The notes below the pieces were generated by a model, which was not told where the DNA came from, made no database searches, and was given only the letters and a program-made list of their open reading frames with translations. The translations under genes were made by a program, and so were the position numbers. From Leptospira chreensis (GTDB taxonomy: Bacteria > Spirochaetota > Leptospiria > Leptospirales > Leptospiraceae): a stretch of DNA of 64,000 bases. The stretch is from positions 124,001 through 188,000 of the forward strand of contig NZ_JAFFPS010000026.1 of the NCBI RefSeq assembly GCF_016919165.1. Direction: 5' to 3'. This document shows positions 7,937-17,132 of the stretch, in pieces (position 1 is the first letter of the stretch; every line of letters begins with the position of its first letter).

Positions 7937-8856
7937 AGAACTTATGTTTAATTTTTCTCTCTGGTTTGGTTTTATCTTGTATGGGACTGAATCGACGATT
8001 GTTACCAAATGAGAAATTGGATTCGATAAACATCCAAAACAATGAAAGGACTTATATTGTCCACTATCCAAAAAATTGGAATGGATCACCAATACCATTA
8101 TTAGTTGCTTTGCATGGTCGCTTCGGTTCGGGATCTTCCATGATCAAACAAACTAAGTTGGATCTTTTATCAGACACCAAAGGTTTTATAGTCGTTTTTC
8201 CTGATGGGTATAAAAGGAGTTGGGCTGACGGGAGAGGAAATACTCCAGCCGACGAAAATCAAATCAATGACATTGTTTTCATTGAATCAATTGTAAAACG
8301 ATTGATTGCTGAAGGTTCGGTCAATCCGAAAGAAGTATTTTTAGTAGGTCACTCAAATGGTGGTTTTATGGCTCAAAGGCTGGCTGTAGAAAAACCAAAT
8401 TTGTGGAAAGGGGTTTTGAGCGTCGCCGCTCAGATTTCTGTTTTTACACTCAAAAGAAAGTCGGCCTTAAAAACGAATCCAGTTTCCATTGGAATTATGG
8501 CTGGTACTGACGATCCGCTTGTTCCATATAGCGGGGGTTACGTGAGAGATGGAGGTGAAATTCTTTCTGTAGGTGATTCGATTTTGCGATGGAAAGAATG
8601 GAACTCCTGTACGGATTCTGTAATTAAAAGAACAGAAAACTATAAAGAGGAGAAGGGCGATCTTCCCGATCTAAAAATCGATTTCATTCGGTATGAATCC
8701 TGCGCCGATAATACAAAGGTTGGATTGATCCAGCTGAATGGACTTGGTCATAGTTGGCCTGGAGAAACACCAATGATTCCTTTTATTGACCAAGGGAAAA
8801 CAACGAAAGTGTTGGATGGTTCTAAACTGGTTTGGGAGTTTATGGAAAGCCTGTGA
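7933..8856 (+). CDS. PHB depolymerase/LpqC-type esterase, predicted lipoprotein
   Basis: 307 residues. The signal ends SGLVLSC (lipid Cys near 16). The catalytic domain (about 35-305) is an alpha/beta hydrolase of the polyhydroxybutyrate-depolymerase/feruloyl-esterase group: LHGRFGSG forms the oxyanion region, GHSNGG carries the nucleophile Ser, AGTDDPLVPY the acid, and LGHSWPGE the catalytic His. WADGRG is also typical. It probably hydrolyses esters outside the inner membrane. Its start overlaps the preceding lipoprotein gene by 4 bases (ATGA) and its stop overlaps the next gene's GTG. Confidence 0.85.
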   Translation: MKNLCLIFLSGLVLSCMGLNRRLLPNEKLDSINIQNNERTYIVHYPKNWNGSPIPLLVALHGRFGSGSSMIKQTKLDLLSDTKGFIVVFPDGYKRSWADGRGNTPADENQINDIVFIESIVKRLIAEGSVNPKEVFLVGHSNGGFMAQRLAVEKPNLWKGVLSVAAQISVFTLKRKSALKTNPVSIGIMAGTDDPLVPYSGGYVRDGGEILSVGDSILRWKEWNSCTDSVIKRTENYKEEKGDLPDLKIDFIRYESCADNTKVGLIQLNGLGHSWPGETPMIPFIDQGKTTKVLDGSKLVWEFMESL

Positions 8857-9563
8857 CTATACCAAAAATTGCTTTAGTTACTGGAGCTTCTCGTGGGATC
8901 GGCCTTTCCATTTCGCAAATGTTAGTTGGCCTTGGATACAAGGTTTATGGAATTTCTAAAAACCCAGAAAATTGCCTTTATAAAAATGAACTTTTCCATT
9001 TGATTTCTTGTGATCTTTCTGATTCCAAACAAGTCGATCTGTTACTGAATCGTATTCATGATAAAAAAGAGATTAGTTTACTCGTTCATAATGCAGGTCT
9101 TGCCTATTTTGCTCCAGTAGAAGAATTGTCTTCGGAAAAAATTAGAGAGATGGTGAATCTTCACATAACAACACCTATGTTATTGACATCTCAATTGACT
9201 CGGTATCTAAAACAAAACCAGGGTCGTATTATTTTTATTGGGTCAGTCTCTGGAAAAGAAATTTCCCCCTGGGGGAACGTGTATGCCTCTCTCAAAGCAG
9301 GGATTCATCATTATGCGAGAGAGTTATTTTCTGAACTGAGAAAGTTTGGTGTAAAAGTTCATTTGATCATTCCTGATATTACCAAAACCGATTTTTATAA
9401 TCATTTGAACTTTGAACCGGATGAAGATCCCAAGTCTTATTTGTTGCCCGATCAAATAGCAGAAGTGATTGAAGATTTAATAATAGATGAAAAAGGTTGG
9501 GTGGTGCCTGAGATTCAGATTTCGCCGGAACTCTTTAAGTTAAAACGTAAAAAACAATCTTAA
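8853..9563 (+). CDS. Short-chain dehydrogenase/reductase (SDR)
   Basis: 236 residues from a GTG at 8853. The GTGA overlap with the upstream stop and GGAAAG just before it support this start; the upstream in-frame ATG at 8832 would add 7 residues. The classical SDR elements are present: TGASRGIG for NAD(P) binding, HNAG near residue 84, the catalytic Ser in GSVSGK, and YASLK as YxxxK. The substrate is unknown. It ends the run that begins at 5683 and converges on the minus-strand operon at 9567. Confidence 0.9.
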   Translation: MTIPKIALVTGASRGIGLSISQMLVGLGYKVYGISKNPENCLYKNELFHLISCDLSDSKQVDLLLNRIHDKKEISLLVHNAGLAYFAPVEELSSEKIREMVNLHITTPMLLTSQLTRYLKQNQGRIIFIGSVSGKEISPWGNVYASLKAGIHHYARELFSELRKFGVKVHLIIPDITKTDFYNHLNFEPDEDPKSYLLPDQIAEVIEDLIIDEKGWVVPEIQISPELFKLKRKKQS

Positions 9564-9566
9564 AGA

Positions 9567-10079
9567 TCATTCACCAACTGGAGTTGTTTCATCGGAAAAA
9601 GGTTCCGGTGGTGCTTCCCCTTCTTCGTTTTCACTCGAACTGACACCCGATCCGGGAATCACTTTGGCAATTGCTGAGTCCTCATCTTGTTGTCGTTTGA
9701 TGGCTCGAATTTTTCCATCTGTTTCATAAAGTCGTTCGATTACTTTTTTCAGTAACAAAAACAAAAATTCCGGGCTTTCCTGACTCATCTGAACAAAGGT
9801 AGTTCGATTGATGATTCCGAGTTTTGCCATTTCCGAAACAACAACGATGGATGCTGCCCTCGGACTATTATTGATAATGGCCATCTCACCAAAAAACTCA
9901 CCAGGAAGGATACTTCTTAGTTTGGCATGTTTGCCTTCGATTTGTTTATAAATATCTAATTGTCCTTCAAATAAAAAGAACATAGCTCCATTGGAAGGAA
10001 CGCCCTCTTTAAAGAGAACTTCTCCACGTTTGATATTGATCATACTGAGTTTTGCGAGAGATTCTTTAAGCCCCATCAC
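9567..10079 (-). CDS. Cyclic-nucleotide-binding domain protein
   Basis: 170 residues, mostly one CNB (cAMP/cGMP receptor) domain at about 10-125. The phosphate-binding cassette is complete: GEFFGEMAI followed by PRAAS, with the Glu and Arg that hold the cyclic nucleotide. The last ~35 residues are acidic and Pro-rich and probably disordered. There is no DNA-binding domain, so it acts through protein contacts. It is the last gene of a minus-strand operon and overlaps its paralogue by 14 bases. Two cyclase-type genes lie about 4.5 kb upstream. Confidence 0.88.
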   Translation of the reverse strand: MMGLKESLAKLSMINIKRGEVLFKEGVPSNGAMFFLFEGQLDIYKQIEGKHAKLRSILPGEFFGEMAIINNSPRAASIVVVSEMAKLGIINRTTFVQMSQESPEFLFLLLKKVIERLYETDGKIRAIKRQQDEDSAIAKVIPGSGVSSSENEEGEAPPEPFSDETTPVGE

Positions 10080-10500
10080 TCAACTCCGATAGATCTTTTA
10101 ATTTTTGTTCTGCTTCAATCAAACGTTCCACATAAGTTTGTAACAATGCATAAACAAACATAGGGTTGGAATTTGCAATACGAGTTAAATTTTGTTTATC
10201 TAAGATGCCAAGTTGTGCACGGTCTGAGTCGATAAAAACTGTCATAGCTCGCGGGTGACTAGAGATAAGAGCAATCTCACCAAAAAATTCGCCCGTGGAA
10301 AGTTTTCTTACTTCATGGAAGTTCCCTTGATCAGGAGCTCCCATACCCACAGAGAGAGAACCACTTAAGATGAAATACATCTTCTCGTTAGACGGTTCGC
10401 CTTCTCTAACAATGATTTCTCCTCGTTTGAATGTCTTTGTAGGGACAGTATTAACGAAGTCAAAGATGTTGATTCGATTATCTTTTTTAGGAATGGACAT
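10066..10500 (-). CDS. Cyclic-nucleotide-binding domain protein
   Basis: 144 residues forming a single CNB domain (about 18-130) with a complete phosphate-binding cassette, GEFFGEIAL followed by PRAMT. It is clearly paralogous to the downstream gene, which has the same length of domain and similar ends (KxGIxxK, then a helical VERLIEAEQKL). No effector domain is attached. The start ATG touches the stop of the ankyrin gene (both at 10500), and the 3' end overlaps the next gene by 14 bases, so the pair is probably made together and may form a heterodimer. Confidence 0.88.
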   Translation of the reverse strand: MSIPKKDNRINIFDFVNTVPTKTFKRGEIIVREGEPSNEKMYFILSGSLSVGMGAPDQGNFHEVRKLSTGEFFGEIALISSHPRAMTVFIDSDRAQLGILDKQNLTRIANSNPMFVYALLQTYVERLIEAEQKLKDLSELSDGA

Positions 10501-12434
10501 TAAAGGCCGCGGTAAATCTCAATCAGTTCAGGTAATTTCTTATCCTCCGCATATTCCAGAGGAGATTTTCCTGTTTTATCTTCTATTTTAGAATCTCCGC
10601 CATTTAAAACAAAGACTCTTGCCAATTCCAAAATGGAATCACTTTTACCAGGATCGAACTGGATTGCTAGTTCGGAAAGTATAGTTTTCCCTAATTTATC
10701 CTGTTGGTTTAAGTTCGCTCTTCTTTCTACTAGGAATAGTACTAATTTCTTATAACTTTCTGTTTGCGTATTCTCTCTAGAGGACAAAAACTTTTGGATG
10801 GCTTTGTGTAAGACCGTAAGACTGTTGTTATCTGTTAGGTTGGGGTCAGCTCCTAAGGTAATCAGTTGCGACATGGTTTCTAGTCGATTTCTATTGAGAG
10901 CGATGTGAAGAGCACTTAATCCGCGTTTGTTTTTTGTGTTTGGGTTTACGGATTTTGTGACAAGGAGTTTGATCGTTTCATCTGCAAACTTTTGTTCTTT
11001 TTTATCAATCTCCAATTTACAAACTGTAGTGATTAGGTTTTCACCTTCTTCGTTTAACGATTGAAGATCGGCACCAGCACCAACTAAAAGTTTAAATGCT
11101 TCTGCATCCTTTCTTTCGATGGTTGCAAAAATCAAACTGGATCCATCTTTCTGTTTTTGGCTGGGATTTGCTTTTTTTGATAAAAGAAATTTTGCAATGG
11201 ATAGTTGTTTGTTTTCTAAAGCTAATGCAAGTGAGGTTTCATTTGTCTTTTGGTTTATGGCATCCACTGGAACATTTTTTTTCACCAATTCTTCAACGAT
11301 TTTTAATCCTGATTTTCTGGATGCCAAATGAATGGGAAGGTATCCTGCTTGGTTTGGTGTTAAGACATCTGCATTTTTTTGAATTAGAATTTCTGCAACT
11401 GCCCATTTGGAAGATTCGATCGATTCCTCTAGAGGATTTTTATTAGTAGAAAGGGTTTGGTTGGGGTTGGCACCTGCATCCAATACTAGTTTCAAAAGAT
11501 TGGAATCGTTTTTTTGTAAGGCGATTTCGAATAAAGTTCTGTTCTGTAAGTTTTTGGAATCTACATTCAGCCCTTTTTTGAGTAATAAGTTTACTGCTGT
11601 TAGGTTTTTCTTTTCTACAGCATAAAAAAGTAAAGATTCCCCGTCCGGTGTTTTCGCATTCACATCAGCACCACGGTTTAAAAGAACTTCCAATCCTTGG
11701 GTAAATCCTTTCTCAATAGTAAAAACAATCGGACGAATGGACTTGGTATCTTCCGTATTGGGATTTCCATTGGAATCTAAACTTAAGTTTAAAAGTTTTA
11801 AGTTCTTTTGGTCAATGGAAACAAAAACCGGTGTTCGACCTGTAAGGTCAGGAAGATTGATGTCCCCCCCATTTTGAAGGAGATAAGTGATTGAATCGAT
11901 TTTTGATTTTTCAAAGGCCAAGTAAAGTGGAGACTTCCGTGGATTGTTTCTTAAGTTTACGTCAGCTTTACTTTCCACTAGTAACTTTTGTACGGCGAGA
12001 TTGGCTTTGAGTACAGCCACATGGAGGGCGGTGTTTCCATCAGCGTCATAAGCATTTAGATCCGCACCTTTTTCGACAATGGTTTTGATTTGGTTTGTAA
12101 ACCGAGACGTAACCACATAGTGTAACAATGTTTTGCCGGATAAATCTCTTTTGTTTAGATCTGCCCCTTGTGTGAGTAGAATCTCAAACTGTTTGGGTTT
12201 ATTTTTTTCCACAGCAAGGACAAGGAGAGTTTTTCCTGATTCGTCACTGGCATTGATGTCACCACCATTGGTGATCGCAGTTTCGAAATCCTTCAGACTC
12301 CCTTTGGATAGAATTTGCACCATGTCGGGAGCGGTACTGACTGCTGTAGTTTCTGCAGCGTTTTCTTGGGCAAAACGACTTGTGGAAGAAACGAGTAGAA
12401 GGGATAAACTAAAAGTAAAAAAAATCTGTTTCAT
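10500..12434 (-). CDS. Ankyrin-repeat protein, probably exported
   Basis: 644 residues. A signal peptide (about 1-22, FTFSLSLLLVSSTSRFA) precedes an array of roughly 17 ankyrin repeats filling residues ~35-640, visible as recurring blocks of the form DxxGxTLLxxAVExxxxxxxxxLLxxGADxN. It should form a curved protein-binding solenoid in the periplasm. It overlaps the M23 peptidase upstream by 4 bases (ATGA type) and abuts the CNB gene downstream. The context suggests an envelope scaffold or regulator of the peptidase; this is inference. No enzymatic domain is present. Confidence 0.88.
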   Translation of the reverse strand: MKQIFFTFSLSLLLVSSTSRFAQENAAETTAVSTAPDMVQILSKGSLKDFETAITNGGDINASDESGKTLLVLAVEKNKPKQFEILLTQGADLNKRDLSGKTLLHYVVTSRFTNQIKTIVEKGADLNAYDADGNTALHVAVLKANLAVQKLLVESKADVNLRNNPRKSPLYLAFEKSKIDSITYLLQNGGDINLPDLTGRTPVFVSIDQKNLKLLNLSLDSNGNPNTEDTKSIRPIVFTIEKGFTQGLEVLLNRGADVNAKTPDGESLLFYAVEKKNLTAVNLLLKKGLNVDSKNLQNRTLFEIALQKNDSNLLKLVLDAGANPNQTLSTNKNPLEESIESSKWAVAEILIQKNADVLTPNQAGYLPIHLASRKSGLKIVEELVKKNVPVDAINQKTNETSLALALENKQLSIAKFLLSKKANPSQKQKDGSSLIFATIERKDAEAFKLLVGAGADLQSLNEEGENLITTVCKLEIDKKEQKFADETIKLLVTKSVNPNTKNKRGLSALHIALNRNRLETMSQLITLGADPNLTDNNSLTVLHKAIQKFLSSRENTQTESYKKLVLFLVERRANLNQQDKLGKTILSELAIQFDPGKSDSILELARVFVLNGGDSKIEDKTGKSPLEYAEDKKLPELIEIYRGL

Positions 12435-13993
12435 TTGGGTAAATAAGCATCCGGATCCAAAGCTTGTTGGTCAGGGCCTTTCCTAACTTCAAAATGTAAA
12501 TGTGGGCCGGTAGATTTACCGGTGTTTCCTACCTGACCAATGATATCGCCGGATCGGACAGTGTCACCTTCTTTTACTTGGCGTTCATTTTGATGAGCAT
12601 AGTAGGTGAAGATATTGTTTTTATGGCTAAGGATTGTGAGCATCCCATAACCACTGCTAGTTGTTGTGGTTCTCCATACTTTCCCATCACTCACAGCCTT
12701 TATGGGTGTACCGATGTTTGCCGGTAAATCAATTCCAGAATGGAAGGCGCCAACTTTACCTGTGACCGGATCGACTCTTGTTCCAAAGTTGGAGGATACA
12801 TAACGATCATTGTCCACAGGGATTTGAAAGTACTTAGAAATATCATCACTATCAACAAGGGGGCCACGATCTTTAGAAACAAATCCTCCAAAAACCCAAC
12901 CTTCCCATTCATCATTCCAAGAAACGTAAAGCCATTTGGAACGAACGCCACCAATGGTTTCTATTTCTTTTTTTGTATCAATGATTTTGATTTTTTCATC
13001 TCCAGGAATTGTTGTCACCACAGAGCCGTAGTCATTGGGTTCATCACGCATTCTTAGACTTGTCGAACGAACGAATCGTTTTTCACCATTCCTTAGTTCA
13101 TCGGGATTTTCTTGCGGGTAAGAAATTTCACCTGGTTGCACATCATAGGAGACAACTTCTGAGGCACTCAAATACCCACCAAAGACCCAACCATTTCCAT
13201 AAGCAGAAGAAACTTGGTGCCAAAGGGAAGTGATCCCATCGATCGTTTCTTCCGCTAAAGTGGATGTTTCAATTTTGACTTTAAGACCTTTGGGTAATCT
13301 AGCAACAACGTAGGCGTTCACATCGGGTTCTCCTCTCATATTGAGAGAACTTGCTTCCACCCACATATCCTTTCCTTTTTTTGAGTCCGAGTAACTTATG
13401 TTTGTCGTTTCGGATATCCTTCCCGAAAGAGAAGATAAGTCCAAGGAAAGACCGTCAGTGTTTCTTGATTTGACTGCTGGTTTGGTGGCAGAAAGTAAAT
13501 CTTGAGAAATATAACCTTCCTGTTTGGATTTGGTGCGAACGAGTACCCAGTGAGATCCTTCTTTTTTGGCTGTCACATCTTGTTTTAAAACCATCACCAC
13601 TTCGAGCGAATCCCCTTTTTTCACTTTCACTCCAGAGCGAGAAGAGGGATTGTTTGTGGGTTCTAATTGTAAATAAAAACTATCTCCGGCAATCGCTGAA
13701 AGTGATTTTGATTTTTTATCTTTGGCACCAGGTGCTGCGTTATGATCTGCAATTCCTTCTGCTTGTTTTAAGTCTATGGGGGAGGAGGAAATTTTGAGAC
13801 CAGGAAATCTGTTTTGCACACGATTTACAAAGTCGTTGTACTTTTGTAAAATTTCTTCCTGTTTCTTTTGGTTTGCAGTGACAAGACCGGATTGTCTTTG
13901 TTTGTCCCTTTCTTCTAGCGTGCTTTGCGAAAGAACAGGGTAAACCGAAAACAATAGAACAATAGACGTTAGAAGGATTCTCTGATTTTTCAT
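12431..13993 (-). CDS. M23 (LytM/lysostaphin-type) endopeptidase with SH3-like domains
   Basis: 520 residues with a signal peptide (1-22). Three bacterial-SH3-like segments occur near 105-165, 208-275 and 303-375; the last two carry SLNMRGEP and SLRMRDEP and end in WVFGG. The C-terminal M23 peptidase domain (about 395-518) has an intact zinc site: His418 and Asp422 (HSGID) and His498-Leu-His500 (HLHFE). It should cleave peptidoglycan cross-links in the periplasm, with the SH3 parts binding the wall. The gene is first of the overlapping set leading to the ankyrin and two CNB genes, and lies 51 bases after the LuxR-type gene. Confidence 0.92.
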   Translation of the reverse strand: MKNQRILLTSIVLLFSVYPVLSQSTLEERDKQRQSGLVTANQKKQEEILQKYNDFVNRVQNRFPGLKISSSPIDLKQAEGIADHNAAPGAKDKKSKSLSAIAGDSFYLQLEPTNNPSSRSGVKVKKGDSLEVVMVLKQDVTAKKEGSHWVLVRTKSKQEGYISQDLLSATKPAVKSRNTDGLSLDLSSLSGRISETTNISYSDSKKGKDMWVEASSLNMRGEPDVNAYVVARLPKGLKVKIETSTLAEETIDGITSLWHQVSSAYGNGWVFGGYLSASEVVSYDVQPGEISYPQENPDELRNGEKRFVRSTSLRMRDEPNDYGSVVTTIPGDEKIKIIDTKKEIETIGGVRSKWLYVSWNDEWEGWVFGGFVSKDRGPLVDSDDISKYFQIPVDNDRYVSSNFGTRVDPVTGKVGAFHSGIDLPANIGTPIKAVSDGKVWRTTTTSSGYGMLTILSHKNNIFTYYAHQNERQVKEGDTVRSGDIIGQVGNTGKSTGPHLHFEVRKGPDQQALDPDAYLPK

Positions 13994-14044
13994 AAAACAA
14001 GCTATAAATAACCAAAGAAATGGAGAATGGTCAAGGTTTTTTGT

Positions 14045-14563
14045 TTAATCTTCCTCAGGCAAAAGGGGAGTTAAAAAATAAGAAATGAATTCCAGTTTGC
14101 CTCGCATAGAGGATTTTTCGTAGATGGCGGCAGTTTGGTTTTCGATGGTGCGAAGGCTTTTTTTTCGAACCGCAGCGATTTGTTTTTGGGAGAATCCGCG
14201 GAGTAGAAGGATGGCAATCTCTGTTTCGGCTTCGGACAACTTCCATTCTTCCATTTGGGCCTTGGCTTCTGCCCAAAATCCTAATTCTGGATTTTTTAAT
14301 ATTCTATTTGTACGTTTTAGGTCATGGATTTGAGACTTTGCGTGTACGTTTTCCACAGCCTCGGCTTTCAATTCTTTGTAAAGGATAAAGACCACAAGAA
14401 AAGAGGAGAGGGCTATGAAGGATTCCACCGTGGCAATGATGAGTCGGAATCGATCAAAGATATCTGGTGGGTTGGTAAGGGTGAAAATTTCTTCAGCAAT
14501 CCAAACAAAAAGAGATACAACGTAAAATGCTAAAAAAAGAATTCGTACCTTGCGAGTGTCCAT
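14045..14563 (-). CDS. Membrane-anchored LuxR-type HTH regulator
   Basis: 172 residues. Two N-terminal membrane helices (about 8-26 and 45-65) are followed by a short charged linker and a C-terminal LuxR/GerE-type helix-turn-helix (about 105-165): LSEAETEIAILLLRGFS, KQIA, then SLRTIENQTAAIYEKS, the expected recognition-helix pattern. It has no receiver domain, so any signal must come through the membrane part. It lies 51 bases upstream of the M23 gene on the same strand and could be the first gene of that operon. DNA targets are unknown. Confidence 0.82.
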   Translation of the reverse strand: MDTRKVRILFLAFYVVSLFVWIAEEIFTLTNPPDIFDRFRLIIATVESFIALSSFLVVFILYKELKAEAVENVHAKSQIHDLKRTNRILKNPELGFWAEAKAQMEEWKLSEAETEIAILLLRGFSQKQIAAVRKKSLRTIENQTAAIYEKSSMRGKLEFISYFLTPLLPEED

Positions 14564-14680
14564 ATTTCTATCTAAACTTTGCCACTAGTCCCTGTATGCG
14601 CAAGCCAGTTTCTTAGGTAATATCCACATTTGCGGTGATCCTCCATGGAAAGATGGGTGAAATTGTGAGATCCTTTTCAC

Positions 14681-15043
14681 ATGAACCGATGGATGTTAAA
14701 ACTTGTGTTTCTTTCTTTCGGATTTGTATTGGCGTTTACCGGATGTTCCAATTCAAAAAACTATGAGACAAGATCTCAGTGTATGGACCGATGTGTTCGC
14801 GAACAATTTGTTTGTGCTTTGGCCCTTGCACCACAACTCGACAATGCAACTGCAACCACAGTCACTTGTGTGACCATGTACATGATGTGTTATGAAAAAT
14901 GTCCTGTGGTATCCACTAGCAGCTCTACTACGACAAGATCTAGCCGGTCTTCCAGTTCTAGCTCTAGTTCTGGTAATAAAGGTGGAAGTAGTTCTAGTTC
15001 CGGGTCAGGGAGTGGGTCCAGTTCTTCTGGAGGTAGCAACTAA
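14681..15043 (+). CDS. Small Cys-containing lipoprotein with Ser/Gly-rich tail
   Basis: 120 residues. The lipoprotein signal ends LAFTGC (Cys near 22). The middle part (about 32-88) has six Cys in MDRCVREQFVC, VTCVTMYMMC and EKC patterns, suggesting a small disulfide-bonded helical hairpin. The final ~45 residues are almost only Ser, Gly and Thr, a low-complexity linker or wall-spanning tail that ends freely. No family is recognised. It is divergent from the LuxR-type gene and converges on the cyclase gene with one base between. The ribosome site is weak; an ATG at 14693 is an alternative start. Confidence 0.7.
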   Translation: MNRWMLKLVFLSFGFVLAFTGCSNSKNYETRSQCMDRCVREQFVCALALAPQLDNATATTVTCVTMYMMCYEKCPVVSTSSSTTTRSSRSSSSSSSSGNKGGSSSSSGSGSGSSSSGGSN

Positions 15044-15044
15044 T

Positions 15045-17132
15045 CTATGAACCAGTTTGTCTGTAGATGATTTTGGCACCGATCTGTAAATTTTTATATA
15101 AGTCCAAAAAGATTTGGTTCGGAACCATACCTTCTGCGTCTCTTGAGAATTCAGGACGTAGTCTCTTTAAAAAATACATTCCGAGCTCTCCTTTGTTTTT
15201 GGCTTTCACCTTTCCTCTGTATTCACATTCAAAGAATCGTTTCACTTTATCATAAGTTGTTTCTGATAGATTGATCTCACCGGCATCACCCGAACTTTCC
15301 ATACGACTTGCCGTGTTGACCGTATCTCCCCAAACATCATATGCAAATTTTGTTTTCCCCACCACTCCGGCAACAACAGGTCCTGTATGGATTCCAATTC
15401 GGATTTCCCAAAACTCTTGACCTAACATTTGTTTGAAGGATCTAATCTGAGTCATAAAGGATTTGATTTCCATAGCAAAAAGGCAAGCATCCACCGGATG
15501 AGTGAAATTCCCTTGAGGAATCCCACCGGCAGCCATATAAGAATCCCCGATGGTTTTTAATTTTTCGAAATTATGACGAACCGCAATGTCATCGAACTGA
15601 GAAAAACAGCCATCCAGTTGTTCGATGAGATCTTCTGGAGAAAGAGATTCCGCTGCTGATGTAAAGTTTTTGAAGTCAGTGAATAGAATGCTCACGGATT
15701 CGTATTCCATAGGAGCTACTTCCCCTCTTTCGATCAGTTCATCCGCCAAATCTCCCGGTAGAATGTTTCGAATGAAGTGGAGAGTTTTTTCTCTTTCTTT
15801 TTCTAGGTCTCGCCTAAGGTTTGCATTGTGAATGGCGCCGGCAACCTGTTCACAAAAAGAAGTGATCTCTGCAAATTCATCTTTTGTCCAATCTTGTTCT
15901 CTTGTGAGACGAGTGACACAAATGATTCCGATGGTTTGTCCTTGGACAACGAGGGGGATTTGGCCAAACAATTCTAATTTGAAACTATCTACAATGGATG
16001 TATCAATGGTTGATAATTGTTTCCATTTGATGGATTTTTTTAAATAAACAGGTTTTTGTTTTTCGTAAGTTCGGAAAAGGGAACCGATGTTTGGTGATAG
16101 AACCGGTCGAAAGGACCGAAGGAAGTTTGTCACAAGGAGGCCTTTGTTAAAGACTTCTGCTCCTTCCATGAGGGGAACAAGAGAATTGGTTTTGGGATCT
16201 ACCAGTAGAACAAATCCTAATTCCACTCTGTGATTGATTTTTAAGTAAGAAAACACCTCCCTTGCAATGTCTTCAATTTGTGAAAAAGAATTAATTCTCC
16301 GATTGAACCGGTGTAGGTTTTCTAATTTGAGTCGATTGATTTCAATGTTTTCCTTTTCTTTTTGGATTACAAGATTTCCTTCTTTGAGTTCATTCAGTAG
16401 GTATCCTGTTTCAATGGTTCCCGCTATATAATCCGCTATAATTTTGATTTGATTTAATTGTTGTTCGGTGAGTTCGAATATTCCTGAATAATCTAGTAAA
16501 TCTAGGGTTCCAATAAATTTGTTTCTTAAATGTAAGGGAACAATCAGTAAAGATTTTAAATTGGCCGATTGTTTGTTGGCAAGTTCCACACCTTCCGTTC
16601 TATACGATTCGAAATCTCGAATATAAAAACTTCGTTTGCGTTTTTTGACATAGGCATGCGCATACATAGTCACATAGGAATCAGAAACAGGGATGTTCCG
16701 GCTCATAATTTCTTCTTTTACTTTCTCTGTGAGTTCTTCTGGAAAGTTACTATGAAAAAATTCCAATGCTTCGAGTTCTTCTTTGTAAACATACAATAGA
16801 TAATGGGGAACTTTGAATTTTTCTCGGATGTAACGACCAAGAATTTTCAGAATGTCTTTTAGATCCGAGGCAGAATTGATTTCTCGAAGTAGACCATCCA
16901 AATCCGAAAGTTGGCTATACGAATCCACAAGTTTGTCTGAAAATTCTTCCGAGATGGATTTGGTGCTGATCAGTTCCTTTTCTTTTTCGAGTAATTCTTT
17001 TTTTAGTGAATCTAATTCTTTTTGAAACTCGGTGATTGTGTTTTCTCTATCTTCCTTTTGTTTGTATAAAGAAAATATCCCATAAAGAATTGTGATAAAA
17101 AGAAGGGCGATACCAAAAAGTCCGTAGATCAT
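15045..17132 (-). CDS. Class III adenylate cyclase with two GAF domains
   Basis: 695 residues. An N-terminal membrane helix (2-22) and a coiled coil (25-70) are followed by two GAF sensor domains (about 85-240 and 290-445) and a C-terminal class III cyclase domain (about 478-660). The active site is intact: metal Asp486 (FTDFKNFT) and Asp530 (IGDSYMA), base-selecting Lys526 and Asp603, and transition-state Asn606 and Arg610 (NTASR). Lys with Asp indicates ATP, so cAMP is the expected product. Its ATG overlaps the stop of the upstream 1245-residue protein by 4 bases, and both share a similar C-terminal tail (PNQIF/PNEKF, then GAKI), so they are paralogues made together. Confidence 0.9.
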   Translation of the reverse strand: MIYGLFGIALLFITILYGIFSLYKQKEDRENTITEFQKELDSLKKELLEKEKELISTKSISEEFSDKLVDSYSQLSDLDGLLREINSASDLKDILKILGRYIREKFKVPHYLLYVYKEELEALEFFHSNFPEELTEKVKEEIMSRNIPVSDSYVTMYAHAYVKKRKRSFYIRDFESYRTEGVELANKQSANLKSLLIVPLHLRNKFIGTLDLLDYSGIFELTEQQLNQIKIIADYIAGTIETGYLLNELKEGNLVIQKEKENIEINRLKLENLHRFNRRINSFSQIEDIAREVFSYLKINHRVELGFVLLVDPKTNSLVPLMEGAEVFNKGLLVTNFLRSFRPVLSPNIGSLFRTYEKQKPVYLKKSIKWKQLSTIDTSIVDSFKLELFGQIPLVVQGQTIGIICVTRLTREQDWTKDEFAEITSFCEQVAGAIHNANLRRDLEKEREKTLHFIRNILPGDLADELIERGEVAPMEYESVSILFTDFKNFTSAAESLSPEDLIEQLDGCFSQFDDIAVRHNFEKLKTIGDSYMAAGGIPQGNFTHPVDACLFAMEIKSFMTQIRSFKQMLGQEFWEIRIGIHTGPVVAGVVGKTKFAYDVWGDTVNTASRMESSGDAGEINLSETTYDKVKRFFECEYRGKVKAKNKGELGMYFLKRLRPEFSRDAEGMVPNQIFLDLYKNLQIGAKIIYRQTGS

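Noticed and set aside
11096..11625. Plus-strand frames inside the ankyrin gene
   Set aside because: They are shadows of the repeat coding sequence; the ankyrin frame explains the region fully.
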